From Arthrobacter oryzae (GTDB lineage: Bacteria > Actinomycetota > Actinomycetes > Actinomycetales > Micrococcaceae), in the NCBI RefSeq assembly GCF_030812315.1, contig NZ_JAUSSM010000010.1, positions 1 to 64,000 on the forward strand: a DNA stretch of 64,000 nucleotides, given 5' to 3'. Below, in pieces: positions 54,249 through 63,478 of the stretch. Position numbers and translations under genes: made by a program. Position 1 is the first letter of the stretch. Each line of letters begins with the position of its first letter. Under the pieces are notes generated by a model. The model was given only the letters and a program-made list of their open reading frames with translations. It did no database searches and was not told where the DNA came from.

Positions 54249-55709
54249 TCACGGCGCGTTGTAGATGGTTTTGAGGCTCTGGTAGGCGGCCAGTCCCTCC
54301 GGACCTTGTTCGCGGCCCAGTCCGCTGGCCTTGACACCGCCGAAGGGGGAGCCGATGTCGTGGCTGTAGAAGTTGATGCCGACGCCGCCGGTCTGGATCC
54401 GACGGGCGACGTCGAGGGCGCGTTCGGTGTCCTGTCCCCAGACCGAACCGCCGAGCCCGAACTCGCTGTCGTTGGCCATCGCGATGGCATCGTCGATGGT
54501 GTCGTACGGGATGACGGCCAGGACCGGACCGAAGATTTCCTCCCGGGCGATCGTTGAGTCATTGGTGACATCGGCGAAGACCGTGGGTTCTACGAAAAAG
54601 CCTCGGTCGAGGTGCTCGGGGCGCCTGCCGCCGGTGGTGATGCGGCCACCCTCAGCCAGGCCAATCTCGATGTACTTCTCGACGCGGGCGCGTTGCCGTT
54701 CCGAGACGAGCGGTCCGACCTGTGTGGCCGGATCGAGTGCGTCCCCGACCCTGAGTGAGCTCACGATCTTAGTGATCTGATCGACGAATTCGGCGTACTT
54801 GGCGCGCGGCGCGAAAATGCGGGTGCAGACATAGCAGGTCTGGCCGTTGTTCTGCAGCGTCGCGTCGACGAACTCGGCAGCCAGGGAAGGAAGATCGGCG
54901 TCGTCGAGGAGTATCGCCGCGGACTTGCCGCCGAGTTCGAGCGTCACAGGCCGTAGCAGCTGGCCGCACGTGGCGCCGATGCTGCGGCCGGCCTCGGTCG
55001 AGCCCGTGAAGCCTACTTTGTCGACGCCCGGATGGCCCACGAGGTACGCGCCGACTTCACGACCAGCGGGAACAATGTTGAGGACACCTGCAGGCACGCC
55101 GGCCGCGTGGGCGGCTTCGATCATGGTGTAGGAGTCGATGACGGTCTCGGGCGAGGGCTTGATGACTATCGTGCAACCTGCGGCGAGCGCGGGGGCGATC
55201 TTGACGAATGCGAGGGCCTGGGGAAAGTTCCACGGCACGATTGCTGCGACAACGCCCACAGGTTCGTGGCGCACGCGTGTCGGACGACCGAAGATGCCGG
55301 CACGCTGCTCTTCGATGCCCTGCTCGCGGATAAGACCCGCGTAGTAGCGCAGCGCAACAGCAGGGAATCCGCCCTCAACTGGTCCGGACATCGAGATTGG
55401 CATGCCGTTCTGGCTGCTGACCAGGTGCGCGATCTGCGCACCGCGCTTCTCTAGCTCATCCGCGAAGCGCTCCATGATCTCGGCGCGGCGGCTGACCTCC
55501 CACGAAGCCCAGCCCTGTGGATCGTCGAATGCTGCGCGGGCTGCCGCAACAGCCCGGTCGATGTCCTTTTCTTTCGCTTCGGGGACTTGGCCGAGGGGCT
55601 GCTCCGTCGAAGGATTGATGGGCCGGAGTACGTTGCTGGTTGAGGGGTCGACCCATTCCCCGCCGATGTATAGCTGGGTTTGGGTAGTGCTTTCGACAGT
55701 GACAGTCAT
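54249..55709 (-). CDS. aldehyde dehydrogenase of the P450 island
   Basis: This is a 486-residue NAD-dependent ALDH from ATG 55709 (GGAGAACAACC upstream). Catalytic Cys292 (NNGQTCYVCTR), Glu258 (LELGGKSAAI) and Asn161 (VPWNFP) are present. Between the GMC enzyme and the ferredoxin reductase, it fits the aldehyde-to-acid step of a methyl-group oxidation (perillyl aldehyde-type chemistry). It is unrelated in detail to the ALDH at 29068. Confidence 0.93.
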   Translation of the reverse strand: MTVTVESTTQTQLYIGGEWVDPSTSNVLRPINPSTEQPLGQVPEAKEKDIDRAVAAARAAFDDPQGWASWEVSRRAEIMERFADELEKRGAQIAHLVSSQNGMPISMSGPVEGGFPAVALRYYAGLIREQGIEEQRAGIFGRPTRVRHEPVGVVAAIVPWNFPQALAFVKIAPALAAGCTIVIKPSPETVIDSYTMIEAAHAAGVPAGVLNIVPAGREVGAYLVGHPGVDKVGFTGSTEAGRSIGATCGQLLRPVTLELGGKSAAILLDDADLPSLAAEFVDATLQNNGQTCYVCTRIFAPRAKYAEFVDQITKIVSSLRVGDALDPATQVGPLVSERQRARVEKYIEIGLAEGGRITTGGRRPEHLDRGFFVEPTVFADVTNDSTIAREEIFGPVLAVIPYDTIDDAIAMANDSEFGLGGSVWGQDTERALDVARRIQTGGVGINFYSHDIGSPFGGVKASGLGREQGPEGLAAYQSLKTIYNAP

Positions 55710-55798
55710 GGTTGTTCTCCACATCGTTGTGCTGAGTAGGGGACGGCGGGAAGCCGGGTGTTTGCGGTATAGCCTTGCGAGGACGGGTCCTCGGTGCG

Positions 55799-57055
55799 TC
55801 AGGCGGGAACGAGGTCCCGCAGGGGAACTGATAGATCGGGAAGGAGATCGATGGACGGTGACGCACCGGAAGTGATCCATTTTTTTCCGGCCATAAAGTC
55901 CCTAGGTGCGTTGACGGCCTCTACGGCGAGTAGCCGGTCGGCGTCGTCGAGGTGATAAATGGCGAACGAGCCGGATGACGGGTTGCCGCGGACTATCGTG
56001 CGTGACGACCCGGCGAGCAGGCCGGCGATCTTGAGATTGGCGTCGTACTGGTCGGACCAGAACCAGGGGACCTCGCTCCGCGGTACCGTCCGGCCGGTGA
56101 TGGCCGCTGCTGCCTGCTTGGCCTGCTCCGTGGCGTTAGGGATGCTCTCGAGCCTGATCCGCCCGGGGTAGCCCGGTACTTCCCGGCGTGTTACGTCCCC
56201 CACGGCGTAGACTCCCGGGAGGCTGGAGCGGGCAGATGAGTCGACGATGACACCGCCGTCACACTCGGCCCCTACCTGCCGCAGCAATTCGTCTCGGGGT
56301 TCGGCGCCGACGCCGATTACCACAGCGCCGCAGGGCAGCCGCCTGCCGTCCTCGAGGATGACCGCCTCGACACCGCCGTCGCGGCTGGCGACGATCTCGT
56401 GCAGTGCCGCGTTGACGAGGACGTCCACGCCTTTGTCACGGTGGAGCGCAGTCAACGCTTCCGAGAGGTGCGGGCTGGCAACGCGCTGCAGCAGCCGCTG
56501 CTCACGTTCGATGACAGTCACCTCGCATCCGCGGCTCCGTGCTGCGGCTGCGACCTCGAGTCCGACGAATCCGCCGCCGATGATGACGATGCGTGAGCGT
56601 GATTCAAGCACGGAACGGAATCCTATGGCGTCGCGGAAGGTCCTCAACGACCAGCATCCGCGTTCGGGAAGCTGATGCGTCAACGTGCGGGCCCGTGCAC
56701 CCGTTGCCAGGACGAGCTCGTCGAAACCGTGCTCGCTGCTGTCATCGAGCGTCGCCGTCCGGTTGGTCAAATCCAGTGACTCAACGCGACGGCCGAGCTT
56801 GAGCTCGATGTTCTGGTCGATGTAGTAGGACGGGTCGCGGAGCAGATCGGCCTCGGCGTCCCCGTGCAGGTACGCCTTGGAGATCGGTGGGCGGTGGTAG
56901 GGGTGCTCGTCCTCGTCGCCGACGATTGTGATGGTTCCTGTGTGTCCGTACTGGCGTAGGCTTGCGGCCGTTGCGGCCCCGGCGTGGCCGGCACCGATGA
57001 TGAGAACGCGTGAGGGTGGGGAATCAGAGTTTGACGCCAGGCTCTCGGTGCTCAT
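55799..57055 (-). CDS. NAD(P)H:ferredoxin reductase (rubredoxin-reductase type)
   Basis: This is a 418-residue flavoprotein of the putidaredoxin/terpredoxin reductase type. The FAD motif is VLIIGAGHAGAATAASL, the NAD motif is IVIIGGGFVGLEVAAAA, and the third motif is GVYAVGDVTRREVPG. The start is ATG 57055, 3 bases past the P450 stop, so the two are co-translated. It should pass electrons from NAD(P)H to the [2Fe-2S] ferredoxin at 59397 and on to both P450s. Confidence 0.92.
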   Translation of the reverse strand: MSTESLASNSDSPPSRVLIIGAGHAGAATAASLRQYGHTGTITIVGDEDEHPYHRPPISKAYLHGDAEADLLRDPSYYIDQNIELKLGRRVESLDLTNRTATLDDSSEHGFDELVLATGARARTLTHQLPERGCWSLRTFRDAIGFRSVLESRSRIVIIGGGFVGLEVAAAARSRGCEVTVIEREQRLLQRVASPHLSEALTALHRDKGVDVLVNAALHEIVASRDGGVEAVILEDGRRLPCGAVVIGVGAEPRDELLRQVGAECDGGVIVDSSARSSLPGVYAVGDVTRREVPGYPGRIRLESIPNATEQAKQAAAAITGRTVPRSEVPWFWSDQYDANLKIAGLLAGSSRTIVRGNPSSGSFAIYHLDDADRLLAVEAVNAPRDFMAGKKWITSGASPSIDLLPDLSVPLRDLVPA

Positions 57056-57057
57056 CG

Positions 57058-58356
57058 TCAGGCCGCCTCGAACCGGATCGGCAGGGTCTTGGGGCCGGAC
57101 AGGAAGTTCGCTTCGACGTAGCTGACGGGGCCGGCCAGCTCGATCGATTTCAGGCGCGGCAGCAGCTCTTCGAAGAGGATGCGCATCTCGAGTTTCGCGA
57201 CGTGCTGTCCAATGCATTGGTGAGGACCGTATCCGAAGGCGATGTGCCTGTTCGGCTTGCGCGTGATGTCGAAAGAGAAAGGATCGGTGAAGACTTCCTC
57301 GTCCCGGTTGGCCGACGGGTACATCAGCATAAGGCTGTCGCCGGCGCGCAGCTGGCGGCCACGGAACTCCGTGTCTTCCGCCACAATGCGGTGGAAATGC
57401 TTGACGGGTGAAGCCCAGCGCAGGGCCTCGTCCACGAGCCCCGGAATGAGGGAGGCATCAGCGTGTACGGCCTTGAGTTGCTCCGGATGGGCCGCCAGCT
57501 GCTGGATTGCCGTTGCCGTCGTCGCCGATGTCGTGTCGTGGCCAGCGGTTGCGATGGCAATGTAATATCCGTTGACAAACGAGTCGGGCAACGGCGCCCC
57601 GTGGACTTCCGCGTTCGCGATGATTGAGGCGAGATCCTGGGACGGGTTCGAACGCCGATCGGCAGACAGCTTGTCGAAGTACTCGTGGAATTCGAGAACC
57701 GCTGCCCGCCATGCGCGTGCCGCGGCCTCCGGCGTGGCCGGGACGTCAGTGCGCTGCTGCTCCGGATCGGAGTTGCCGAACATGTCCTGGGTCAGCTTGA
57801 GCATCGTCGGTTCGTCCTCCGGCGGGACACCGAACAGACTCATGATCACGCGCAGCGGGTAGTGGAGGGCGATGTCCTTGACGAAGTCGACTTCTCCGTC
57901 GTAGGAGAGCAATTTTTCCACTGACTGCCGGGCAATCGTCCGGATAGCCTCTTCCCTCTTACGGACATTCGCGGGCATGAACCAGGACGCTGTTACGTTC
58001 TTGATCATCGTGTGTTCTGGGGCATCCATGTTGGCCAGCGTGTCGAGGCCCCGTCTGCCTTCGTTCATCGTCTTGAGGAAGTCGGTGTCGACCACTGAAT
58101 TGATGTAGGGCTCGCCGAGACCGCTACGGAAGACCGCGGGCGTTCGTTCGATCTCCATGATGTCCGCGTGCTTCGTGGCCAGCCAGATGGGAGCGTAGCC
58201 TTCGACCTCGGCGCGGGCGAACGGCATGTTTTCGCGTAGCCACGTCAGGGCCGGGTGCACGATCCCGGCTTCGTCCCTGTAGGAGGCCGGTAGAATGACC
58301 GACTTGGCGATGTCATCCGGGATGATGATCTGGTCTTGGGTGACGGCAATGGACAT
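57058..58356 (-). CDS. cytochrome P450, CYP108 (P450terp)-like, copy 2
   Basis: This is a 432-residue paralogue of the P450 at 51179. AIATAGHDTTSA is the I-helix, EALRW the ExxR, and Cys381 in FGYGPHQCIGQ the heme ligand. The long matching stretches (such as MPANVRKREEAIR and SFVNGYY) show an old duplication; divergence is large enough that substrates may differ. The start is ATG 58356 (AGGAG 7 bases upstream). It lies just after the SnoaL-like gene at the head of the operon and is coupled to the reductase. Confidence 0.93.
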   Translation of the reverse strand: MSIAVTQDQIIIPDDIAKSVILPASYRDEAGIVHPALTWLRENMPFARAEVEGYAPIWLATKHADIMEIERTPAVFRSGLGEPYINSVVDTDFLKTMNEGRRGLDTLANMDAPEHTMIKNVTASWFMPANVRKREEAIRTIARQSVEKLLSYDGEVDFVKDIALHYPLRVIMSLFGVPPEDEPTMLKLTQDMFGNSDPEQQRTDVPATPEAAARAWRAAVLEFHEYFDKLSADRRSNPSQDLASIIANAEVHGAPLPDSFVNGYYIAIATAGHDTTSATTATAIQQLAAHPEQLKAVHADASLIPGLVDEALRWASPVKHFHRIVAEDTEFRGRQLRAGDSLMLMYPSANRDEEVFTDPFSFDITRKPNRHIAFGYGPHQCIGQHVAKLEMRILFEELLPRLKSIELAGPVSYVEANFLSGPKTLPIRFEAA

Positions 58357-58438
58357 GAGGGATCTCCTGATGACGGGTCCCCACGGGAGTGGGGGAAAAG
58401 GGGGTGTGTGGTGGGAGCTGCGGGCGGCGCTGGCGGGG

Positions 58439-58948
58439 TCAGCCGAAGACGCTCTGGTCCTCGTCGCCTTGCGTCCAGACGACTCGCAGGTGCATGCGGG
58501 ACAAAAGCCAGCCTTCGGGAGTGCGGCGGAAAGTCCACTCATAGGGACCGCCGATGTCATAGTGCTTCGACGGATTCTGCGGATCTTCCACTCCAGCGAA
58601 CCAAAGGTAGGCAGTGCCGGTGGCAGTATCGCCGTCGATCTCGAACTGCATGTTCGTCATCGAATGCTGCATGGCGCGGTAGGGCTCTTCAGCGGCCTCG
58701 CAGACCTCGCGGATCTTCTGCCGGCCATGGTGTGTGCCGAAGGGCCCGAACTCGAATTCCGCATCTTCGACGAAGCACTGGCCCCACGCGTCCCAATCTT
58801 TCGCGTCAGACGTGCGGCAGTAGCGATTCATGAGGGCCGCGAGGGCTTCCTTATCCTCAAGCATCCGGACACGGGCTTCGAGTTTCTTGACGTAGTTAGT
58901 CAGTTCGGAGTGAGTTCCTGCGGTCTGGTTCATTTCCTGGATGGTCAT
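58439..58948 (-). CDS. SnoaL/NTF2-like protein
   Basis: This is a 169-residue protein with an NTF2-like fold (LAALMNRYCRTSDAKDWDAW, then FRRTPEGWLLSRMHLRVVWT), as in SnoaL-type cyclases, isomerases and dioxygenase beta-like subunits. An N-terminal coiled helix precedes the domain. The start is ATG 58948. As first gene of the P450 operon it probably isomerises or hydrates a pathway intermediate; a structural role is possible. Confidence 0.82.
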   Translation of the reverse strand: MTIQEMNQTAGTHSELTNYVKKLEARVRMLEDKEALAALMNRYCRTSDAKDWDAWGQCFVEDAEFEFGPFGTHHGRQKIREVCEAAEEPYRAMQHSMTNMQFEIDGDTATGTAYLWFAGVEDPQNPSKHYDIGGPYEWTFRRTPEGWLLSRMHLRVVWTQGDEDQSVFG

Positions 58949-59080
58949 GGCGTGCCTTTCGTAGTTCCCGTTGTGCAAACTTCGCTGTTCGCTGCGGGGG
59001 GTTCTTCCCGTTTGCCTATGTGGTTGTTGCGTCTGTGTATGTGACCGGGGAGCCTCGCCGGATGAGAAAAAGGCTACGGC

Positions 59081-59096
59081 TGTGACTCCGGTCACG
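59081..59096 (-). promoter_or_regulatory. Crp/GlxR-like site before P450 operon
   Basis: TGTGA-CTCCGG-TCACG fits the TGTGA-N6-TCACA consensus of Crp/Fnr-type regulators (GlxR in actinobacteria), 133 bases upstream of the SnoaL-like start. A related block, GGTCACGGTAGG, recurs at the ferredoxin promoter. Confidence 0.5.
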
Positions 59097-59185
59097 GTAG
59101 GGATGAATCGGCTATCGGGTGATGCTTCCCCGGCATTACCGCTCCAGCGGGTATCTGTCCGCGCCGCCCAACGTCTTGATGGTTC

Positions 59186-59338
59186 TTAAGCCACTTCGCT
59201 TGTGTAATGCAGTCCCAGCCAAGGAAGGGCAGCAAAGGTTCGGTCGCACTCTCCCGGGTGGTCATCGTCCTCGGACGGTACAGCCTCAGCCGCAGCCTTC
59301 CAGGATCCGGAAAAGAGGCAACGCGATTGATCGGTCAT
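59186..59338 (-). CDS. 50-residue small protein after ferredoxin
   Basis: This is a short frame (MTDQSRCLFSGSWKAAAEAV and on to LGLHYTSEVA) with a good ribosome-binding site (AAGGAG 6 bases before the ATG). It is 58 bases after the ferredoxin stop on the same strand. It has two Cys and an acidic centre (SEDDDHPGEC). No family is known. It may be a dedicated partner of the ferredoxin or P450. Confidence 0.5.
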   Translation of the reverse strand: MTDQSRCLFSGSWKAAAEAVPSEDDDHPGECDRTFAALPWLGLHYTSEVA

Positions 59339-59396
59339 TTTGTGCTCCTTCAGATCTGGGCTTGCCCCTGGAGGGCCTGGGGCGGTTTTGTGTGGT

Positions 59397-59717
59397 TCAG
59401 CCTTGCGTGGGTGGGGTCCGGACGCAGAGTCCGTCATGCTCGGCGCCGAGCAGGAGCTGGCAGGATAAGCGTGAGGTGGGCCGGGCGTCATCCAGGAATT
59501 CGATGAGGGCGTCCTCCTCGGGCGCTGGATCTTCGAAGGTCTTATGCCATGGTTCGTCGACGTAGACGTGGCAGGTGGCGCAGGAGCAGCCGCCGCCGCA
59601 TTCGGCGACGATGCCGTCAATGCCGCGCAAGGTGGCGACTTCCATGAGGCTCATGCCGGGTTCGACTTCAACAGGCTGTTCTTTTCCGTCAGCCGTGATG
59701 TAGGTGATCTTGATCAT
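59397..59717 (-). CDS. [2Fe-2S] ferredoxin, terpredoxin/adrenodoxin type
   Basis: This is a 106-residue vertebrate-type ferredoxin. The cluster ligands are Cys40, Cys46, Cys49 and Cys86 (ECGGGCSCATC, then LSCQLLL), with the Asp/Glu-rich interaction helix between. It is of the kind that serves P450cam and P450terp, and completes a full class I electron chain with the reductase at 55799. It is transcribed separately from the P450 operon, from its own Crp-like promoter region. Confidence 0.93.
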   Translation of the reverse strand: MIKITYITADGKEQPVEVEPGMSLMEVATLRGIDGIVAECGGGCSCATCHVYVDEPWHKTFEDPAPEEDALIEFLDDARPTSRLSCQLLLGAEHDGLCVRTPPTQG

Positions 59718-60124
59718 GGAATTCCTTATTGCGTCTGGCGGAACAAGGTCCCGCAGGGGATGTGAAATGCCGCGAAGGGATTAGGGTCGGGCGAAGCGCC
59801 GGAAGCCCCGATGCAAACAAGGACGCCGGCCGTAAGCGCCCGTGGGGATGATTTCTGAGGCGGTTTCCGGTCTGTTTCTCGATGAAATGCCTCGTCTGGT
59901 ACCGACTTTATAGGGGTGATTCAGGTCACGGTAGGCGCCGATTTTGCATCGGGTAATGCCCCTGGAAGCATCACTCCGGGATGCGCGCGCCAGGTGGCCC
60001 GCGTCGACCTTCATCGTCATGGACGGCGCATCAGCCTCGATTTCTACCTCCTGGTGGCGGTGGAACGTATACTCAAAGAAATATGTGGTTTAGTGCACAC
60101 TGTTGTGCCAGGAAGAGGTCGCCC
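59718..60124. promoter_or_regulatory. divergent control region, ferredoxin / LysR
   Basis: This 400-base gap carries the second Crp/GlxR-like site, GGTGA-TTCAGG-TCACG (59915-59930), about equidistant from the ferredoxin and LysR starts. LysR autoregulation from here is likely, but no clear T-N11-A box was fixed. Confidence 0.5.
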
Positions 60125-61048
60125 ATGGATGTGCGCCAGCTTCAGATGTTTATCGCAGTGGCCGAAGAGGGCAGTATCCACGGGGGCGCGCGCCGGATGA
60201 TGATGGCGCAGCCGGCCATGTCGAAGCGGTTGCGGGCATTCGAGAAGCAACTGCAAACGCAGTTGGTCCTGCGTTCGCCTCGGGGCATCGAACTGACAGT
60301 GGCGGGGGAGGTGTTGCTCGGGGAGGCTTACGAGATTGTCCGCTCGCTGGACCGGACAGTCGACATCGTCCAGCAGGCCGGTCGGAGGCAGAAGACCTTG
60401 ACCGTCGGATTGATCTCCGGGGCTGCTTCGGCGTCGGAGTTGACCGCAGACATCATCCGGGGCTTTCAGCTTCTCTGCCCTAATGTCACGCTCACAGTTC
60501 GTGAGCTGGACTTCGCCGACCAATTTACGGCCGTCGCTGACGGGCATGTCGACGTGGCCCTCGTGCGCGCTCCGTGTGGTGATGATCGGGTCAGTACTAC
60601 ACCGCTTTTTGACGAGCCGCTCGTCCTGGCGCTCAGATCCGATCACAAGCTGGCGGAAGCATCAGGGGTTTCCGCCGATGCGATCATGGACGAAACGATG
60701 CTGGCCATGGGCGACGCTCCGCGCTCGTGGACGAGCTTCTGGCATCTTGACGACCTTCGCAGGTCTGCCCCGAGAACCGGCCAGTCCGTCCGCACACTCG
60801 CTGAACTGCAGTTCGCGTTGCTGAGCAGCAATGAGGTCATCATGCCGATGACCCTCACAGCCTGGCGCATGAGCGCCCAACATTCCGATCTACGCGCCCT
60901 GCGCATCGACGGTACGCCTTCGTCAACCGCTGTTGCTATGAGACGACAAAGCGACGACCGTGAACATGTCTTGGCCTTCACCTCGCACGCCCGTGAGGTT
61001 GCACGGCAACTCCTAACGAAGGTGCCCGAAGCCGTGTTGCCGGCCTAG
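60125..61048 (+). CDS. LysR-family transcriptional regulator
   Basis: This is a 307-residue LTTR. The N-terminal HTH (MDVRQLQMFIAVAEEGSIHG, then AQPAMSKRLRAFEKQL) occupies about residues 1-60. A linker helix follows, then the periplasmic-binding-like effector domain. The start is ATG 60125. It diverges from the ferredoxin gene and should activate the P450 island when a pathway intermediate binds; the effector is unknown. Confidence 0.92.
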   Translation: MDVRQLQMFIAVAEEGSIHGGARRMMMAQPAMSKRLRAFEKQLQTQLVLRSPRGIELTVAGEVLLGEAYEIVRSLDRTVDIVQQAGRRQKTLTVGLISGAASASELTADIIRGFQLLCPNVTLTVRELDFADQFTAVADGHVDVALVRAPCGDDRVSTTPLFDEPLVLALRSDHKLAEASGVSADAIMDETMLAMGDAPRSWTSFWHLDDLRRSAPRTGQSVRTLAELQFALLSSNEVIMPMTLTAWRMSAQHSDLRALRIDGTPSSTAVAMRRQSDDREHVLAFTSHAREVARQLLTKVPEAVLPA

Positions 61049-61216
61049 TACGCGGGTCAGGTGATATCGGTGAGGCATTCCCTGATGGTCGATATCTCCC
61101 TACCGCCGTGCGCTCCTCCGGCATAGCGTGGATGCTCAATCACTTTGCCCTCGCCGTGCGCGGCCAGGCTCAATGGATGTAGGGCCAAGTCCATATCAAG
61201 CATCGAAGGAATATCA

Positions 61217-62245
61217 ATGGATTCAATGCAGGCATACCAAATGCTCGAATGGGGCAGACCGCCCGAGTATCGCGAAGTCCCGGTGCCCGAGCCGAAAGCC
61301 GGGCAGCTGCTGGTCAAGATGGCGGGCGCTGGCCTGTGCCATACGGATCTGACCATCATCCACAGCCCTGCCGGGTTCTGGCCGGATCCGCCTTTTACCC
61401 TCGGCCACGAGAACGCCGGCTGGGTGGCAAAGATGGGGCCCGATGTCTCCGGGTTCCAGGAGGGTGACGGAGTCCTTATTTCCGCAATGTACTTCTGCAA
61501 CTACTGTGACAAGTGCGCGCGGGGTTTGCATGAGCAATGCCGCAACATCGGACTGCCTGGCTACGGCGTAGGGTACGACGGCGGCCTTGCCGAATATATC
61601 CTCGTCGAGGCGAAGCACGCCGTCCAGCTTGGCACACTCAATCCTGTCGAGGCCGCGCCTCTCGCGGATGCGGCGGCCACTTCGTATCATGCGGTCAAAC
61701 TGATGATGCCGCAGCTGGTACCTGGTTCATCTGCCGTAGTCATCGGCGTCGGTGGTCTAGGAGCATATGCCGTTCAGTACCTCAAGCAGCTCACGGCCGC
61801 CAGAATCATCGCAGTGGATACTGTCGATGACCGCCTCAGCAATGCCAAGAGACTAGGCGCAGACGAGGCCTTCATCTCAGACGGGGATACCGCCGAGAAG
61901 ATCCAGGATCTGACGCAAGGGGGTGCCGATGCCGTGTTCGACTTTGTCGGCAATACACCAACACTGACCACAGGCCTTTCGTCTCTAAGCCAAGGGGCCC
62001 GGCTTGTCGTCGCGGGCATCGGCGGCGGCGAGGTTCCCATGGGCTGGGAGAGAATCTCGATGAATGCGGGATTCATTAACACGCGCGGATTCAATCTTCC
62101 CGACCTTAACGAAATTGTGGCCCTCGCCCGCGAGGGCCGTATTGAAATGGCGGCCACCCACTTCGCCTTTGATGCCATCGAGACTGGACTCGACGCCCTG
62201 GAATCAGCATCTGTTGCCGGGCGCGCAGTCGTTACGTTCAGCTAA
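61217..62245 (+). CDS. zinc-dependent alcohol dehydrogenase (MDR)
   Basis: This is a 342-residue medium-chain dehydrogenase from ATG 61217 (GAAGGA upstream). Catalytic zinc ligands are Cys41 and His64/Glu65 (GHENAG); the usual second Cys is Asp (PLADAAATSYH). Structural zinc is bound by Cys94, 97, 100 and 108. The NAD motif is VIGVGGLGAYAVQYL. It probably oxidises a secondary or primary alcohol of the terpenoid pathway, perhaps overlapping with the GMC enzyme. Confidence 0.93.
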   Translation: MDSMQAYQMLEWGRPPEYREVPVPEPKAGQLLVKMAGAGLCHTDLTIIHSPAGFWPDPPFTLGHENAGWVAKMGPDVSGFQEGDGVLISAMYFCNYCDKCARGLHEQCRNIGLPGYGVGYDGGLAEYILVEAKHAVQLGTLNPVEAAPLADAAATSYHAVKLMMPQLVPGSSAVVIGVGGLGAYAVQYLKQLTAARIIAVDTVDDRLSNAKRLGADEAFISDGDTAEKIQDLTQGGADAVFDFVGNTPTLTTGLSSLSQGARLVVAGIGGGEVPMGWERISMNAGFINTRGFNLPDLNEIVALAREGRIEMAATHFAFDAIETGLDALESASVAGRAVVTFS

Positions 62246-62325
62246 CATCCTCTGATCTGGACCGCAGAGGCCAATAGGAGACAGTCTCCGCAGTCGACGG
62301 GCGGCGCGGAGGCTGGGAAACGCCT

Positions 62326-62360
62326 CAATGTCCGCGCGGCCTTCGGCCGCGCGGACATTG
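62326..62360. terminator. perfect 16-bp hairpin between convergent genes
   Basis: CAATGTCCGCGCGGCC and its exact complement flank a TTC loop. Lying between the convergent alcohol dehydrogenase and VOC genes, it probably terminates both, though T-runs are absent. Confidence 0.75.
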
Positions 62361-62418
62361 AGCCCGTTGCCCGATCAGGGAACTTTGACGCTCAGAGGCC
62401 GGCCTATTTGTTGCCCTT

Positions 62419-63387
62419 CTAGAATTGTGGCTGCCGGCGTTCTGCCGCCGGATACGGCAGTTCCGGGATGAAGCGCCATTGTGCCCCGAACCCGTTGACG
62501 GGCTCGATGACTACTGACCCGCCGTCGTGCGTGAAGGGAACGTCAACCTGCGCCAGGTGTGCACCCGCCGCCTCTGGGTCTTTCACCAGGAAGCTGACGC
62601 CGTAGTAAAGGTCGCGGCCGTCCGAGAGTTTGGCCGAATAGGGGCTGTCCGGTTCGGGCACGGCGCATTCGAGCACAGTGTCTGCAAGCCGGATGAACGT
62701 GCTTTCCGCATCCAGTGCGGCATTGTGGCCGTGGCCAATGACTTGCCCTTCCAGTACGTCTACGTAGAGTTTTGACAGGCGTGCGGGGTTCCCGGTGAGG
62801 ATTGTGTGGTGTGAGGTCAGCACGATGGAGAGCGGGTCGTTCGGGTCCGGCGAAGGGCCCTTCCATTCGGGGCGAAGCCTCGGATCTGCCTGCCGCGCGT
62901 AGTGCTCCCAGTGCCGCTCGCCAGTTTCCTGGAACTCGTATCGGATGCCCGTGTCCTCGGGCATGGTGAACCCGGTGAATACGTCGGAAGCGAATGAGGA
63001 GGTGGGAGGCTTGGCATTGGTGATGATCTTTCCCTGCTGGTCGTGCGCCCGGATCCCGGCTCCTGCCAGTTTCTCGAACATCCCGACGGCGTCATCGGTG
63101 TACCAGCCCAACCCGATCATACCGTCAGAGACGCCCTTGTACCGGGTCTGGCCCGCGAGAGCACCTTGGGCATGGAGCGTCGGGCAAAGGAAGACCCAGT
63201 GAATATCGGTGATGAAGGCGAAAAACGAATAGTTCACCGGATAGTCGGGGTTGAGCAGGCTCAGGTCGAGCGTTTCTTCCCAGCGAAGGTCGGGGCGTTC
63301 GAACACCTTTCGGAACCATGTGCGGGCCTCTTCGAGATCGGGAACGGCCAAGGTGGGGTGGTACAGGGCTGGAACATTCGGGGCCAT
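62419..63387 (-). CDS. VOC-family protein, dioxygenase-like
   Basis: This is a 322-residue protein with two VOC (glyoxalase/extradiol) repeats (LYHPTLAVPDLEEARTWFRK, then VLTSHHTILTGNPARLSKLY). The start is ATG 63387 (AAAGG upstream). The metal-ligand pattern of true extradiol enzymes is not complete, so it may be a lyase, isomerase or binding protein. It shares a strand with the FAD oxidoreductase upstream and probably belongs to the same operon. Confidence 0.82.
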   Translation of the reverse strand: MAPNVPALYHPTLAVPDLEEARTWFRKVFERPDLRWEETLDLSLLNPDYPVNYSFFAFITDIHWVFLCPTLHAQGALAGQTRYKGVSDGMIGLGWYTDDAVGMFEKLAGAGIRAHDQQGKIITNAKPPTSSFASDVFTGFTMPEDTGIRYEFQETGERHWEHYARQADPRLRPEWKGPSPDPNDPLSIVLTSHHTILTGNPARLSKLYVDVLEGQVIGHGHNAALDAESTFIRLADTVLECAVPEPDSPYSAKLSDGRDLYYGVSFLVKDPEAAGAHLAQVDVPFTHDGGSVVIEPVNGFGAQWRFIPELPYPAAERRQPQF

Positions 63388-63478
63388 GGTAAACCTTTCG
63401 TTTTTCAAACTTGTGAGCGGATAGCTTCGTCGGGGGCCTCGTGGGCCATGTTGGGGCGTGGGCGTATGCGGTGGAGTG

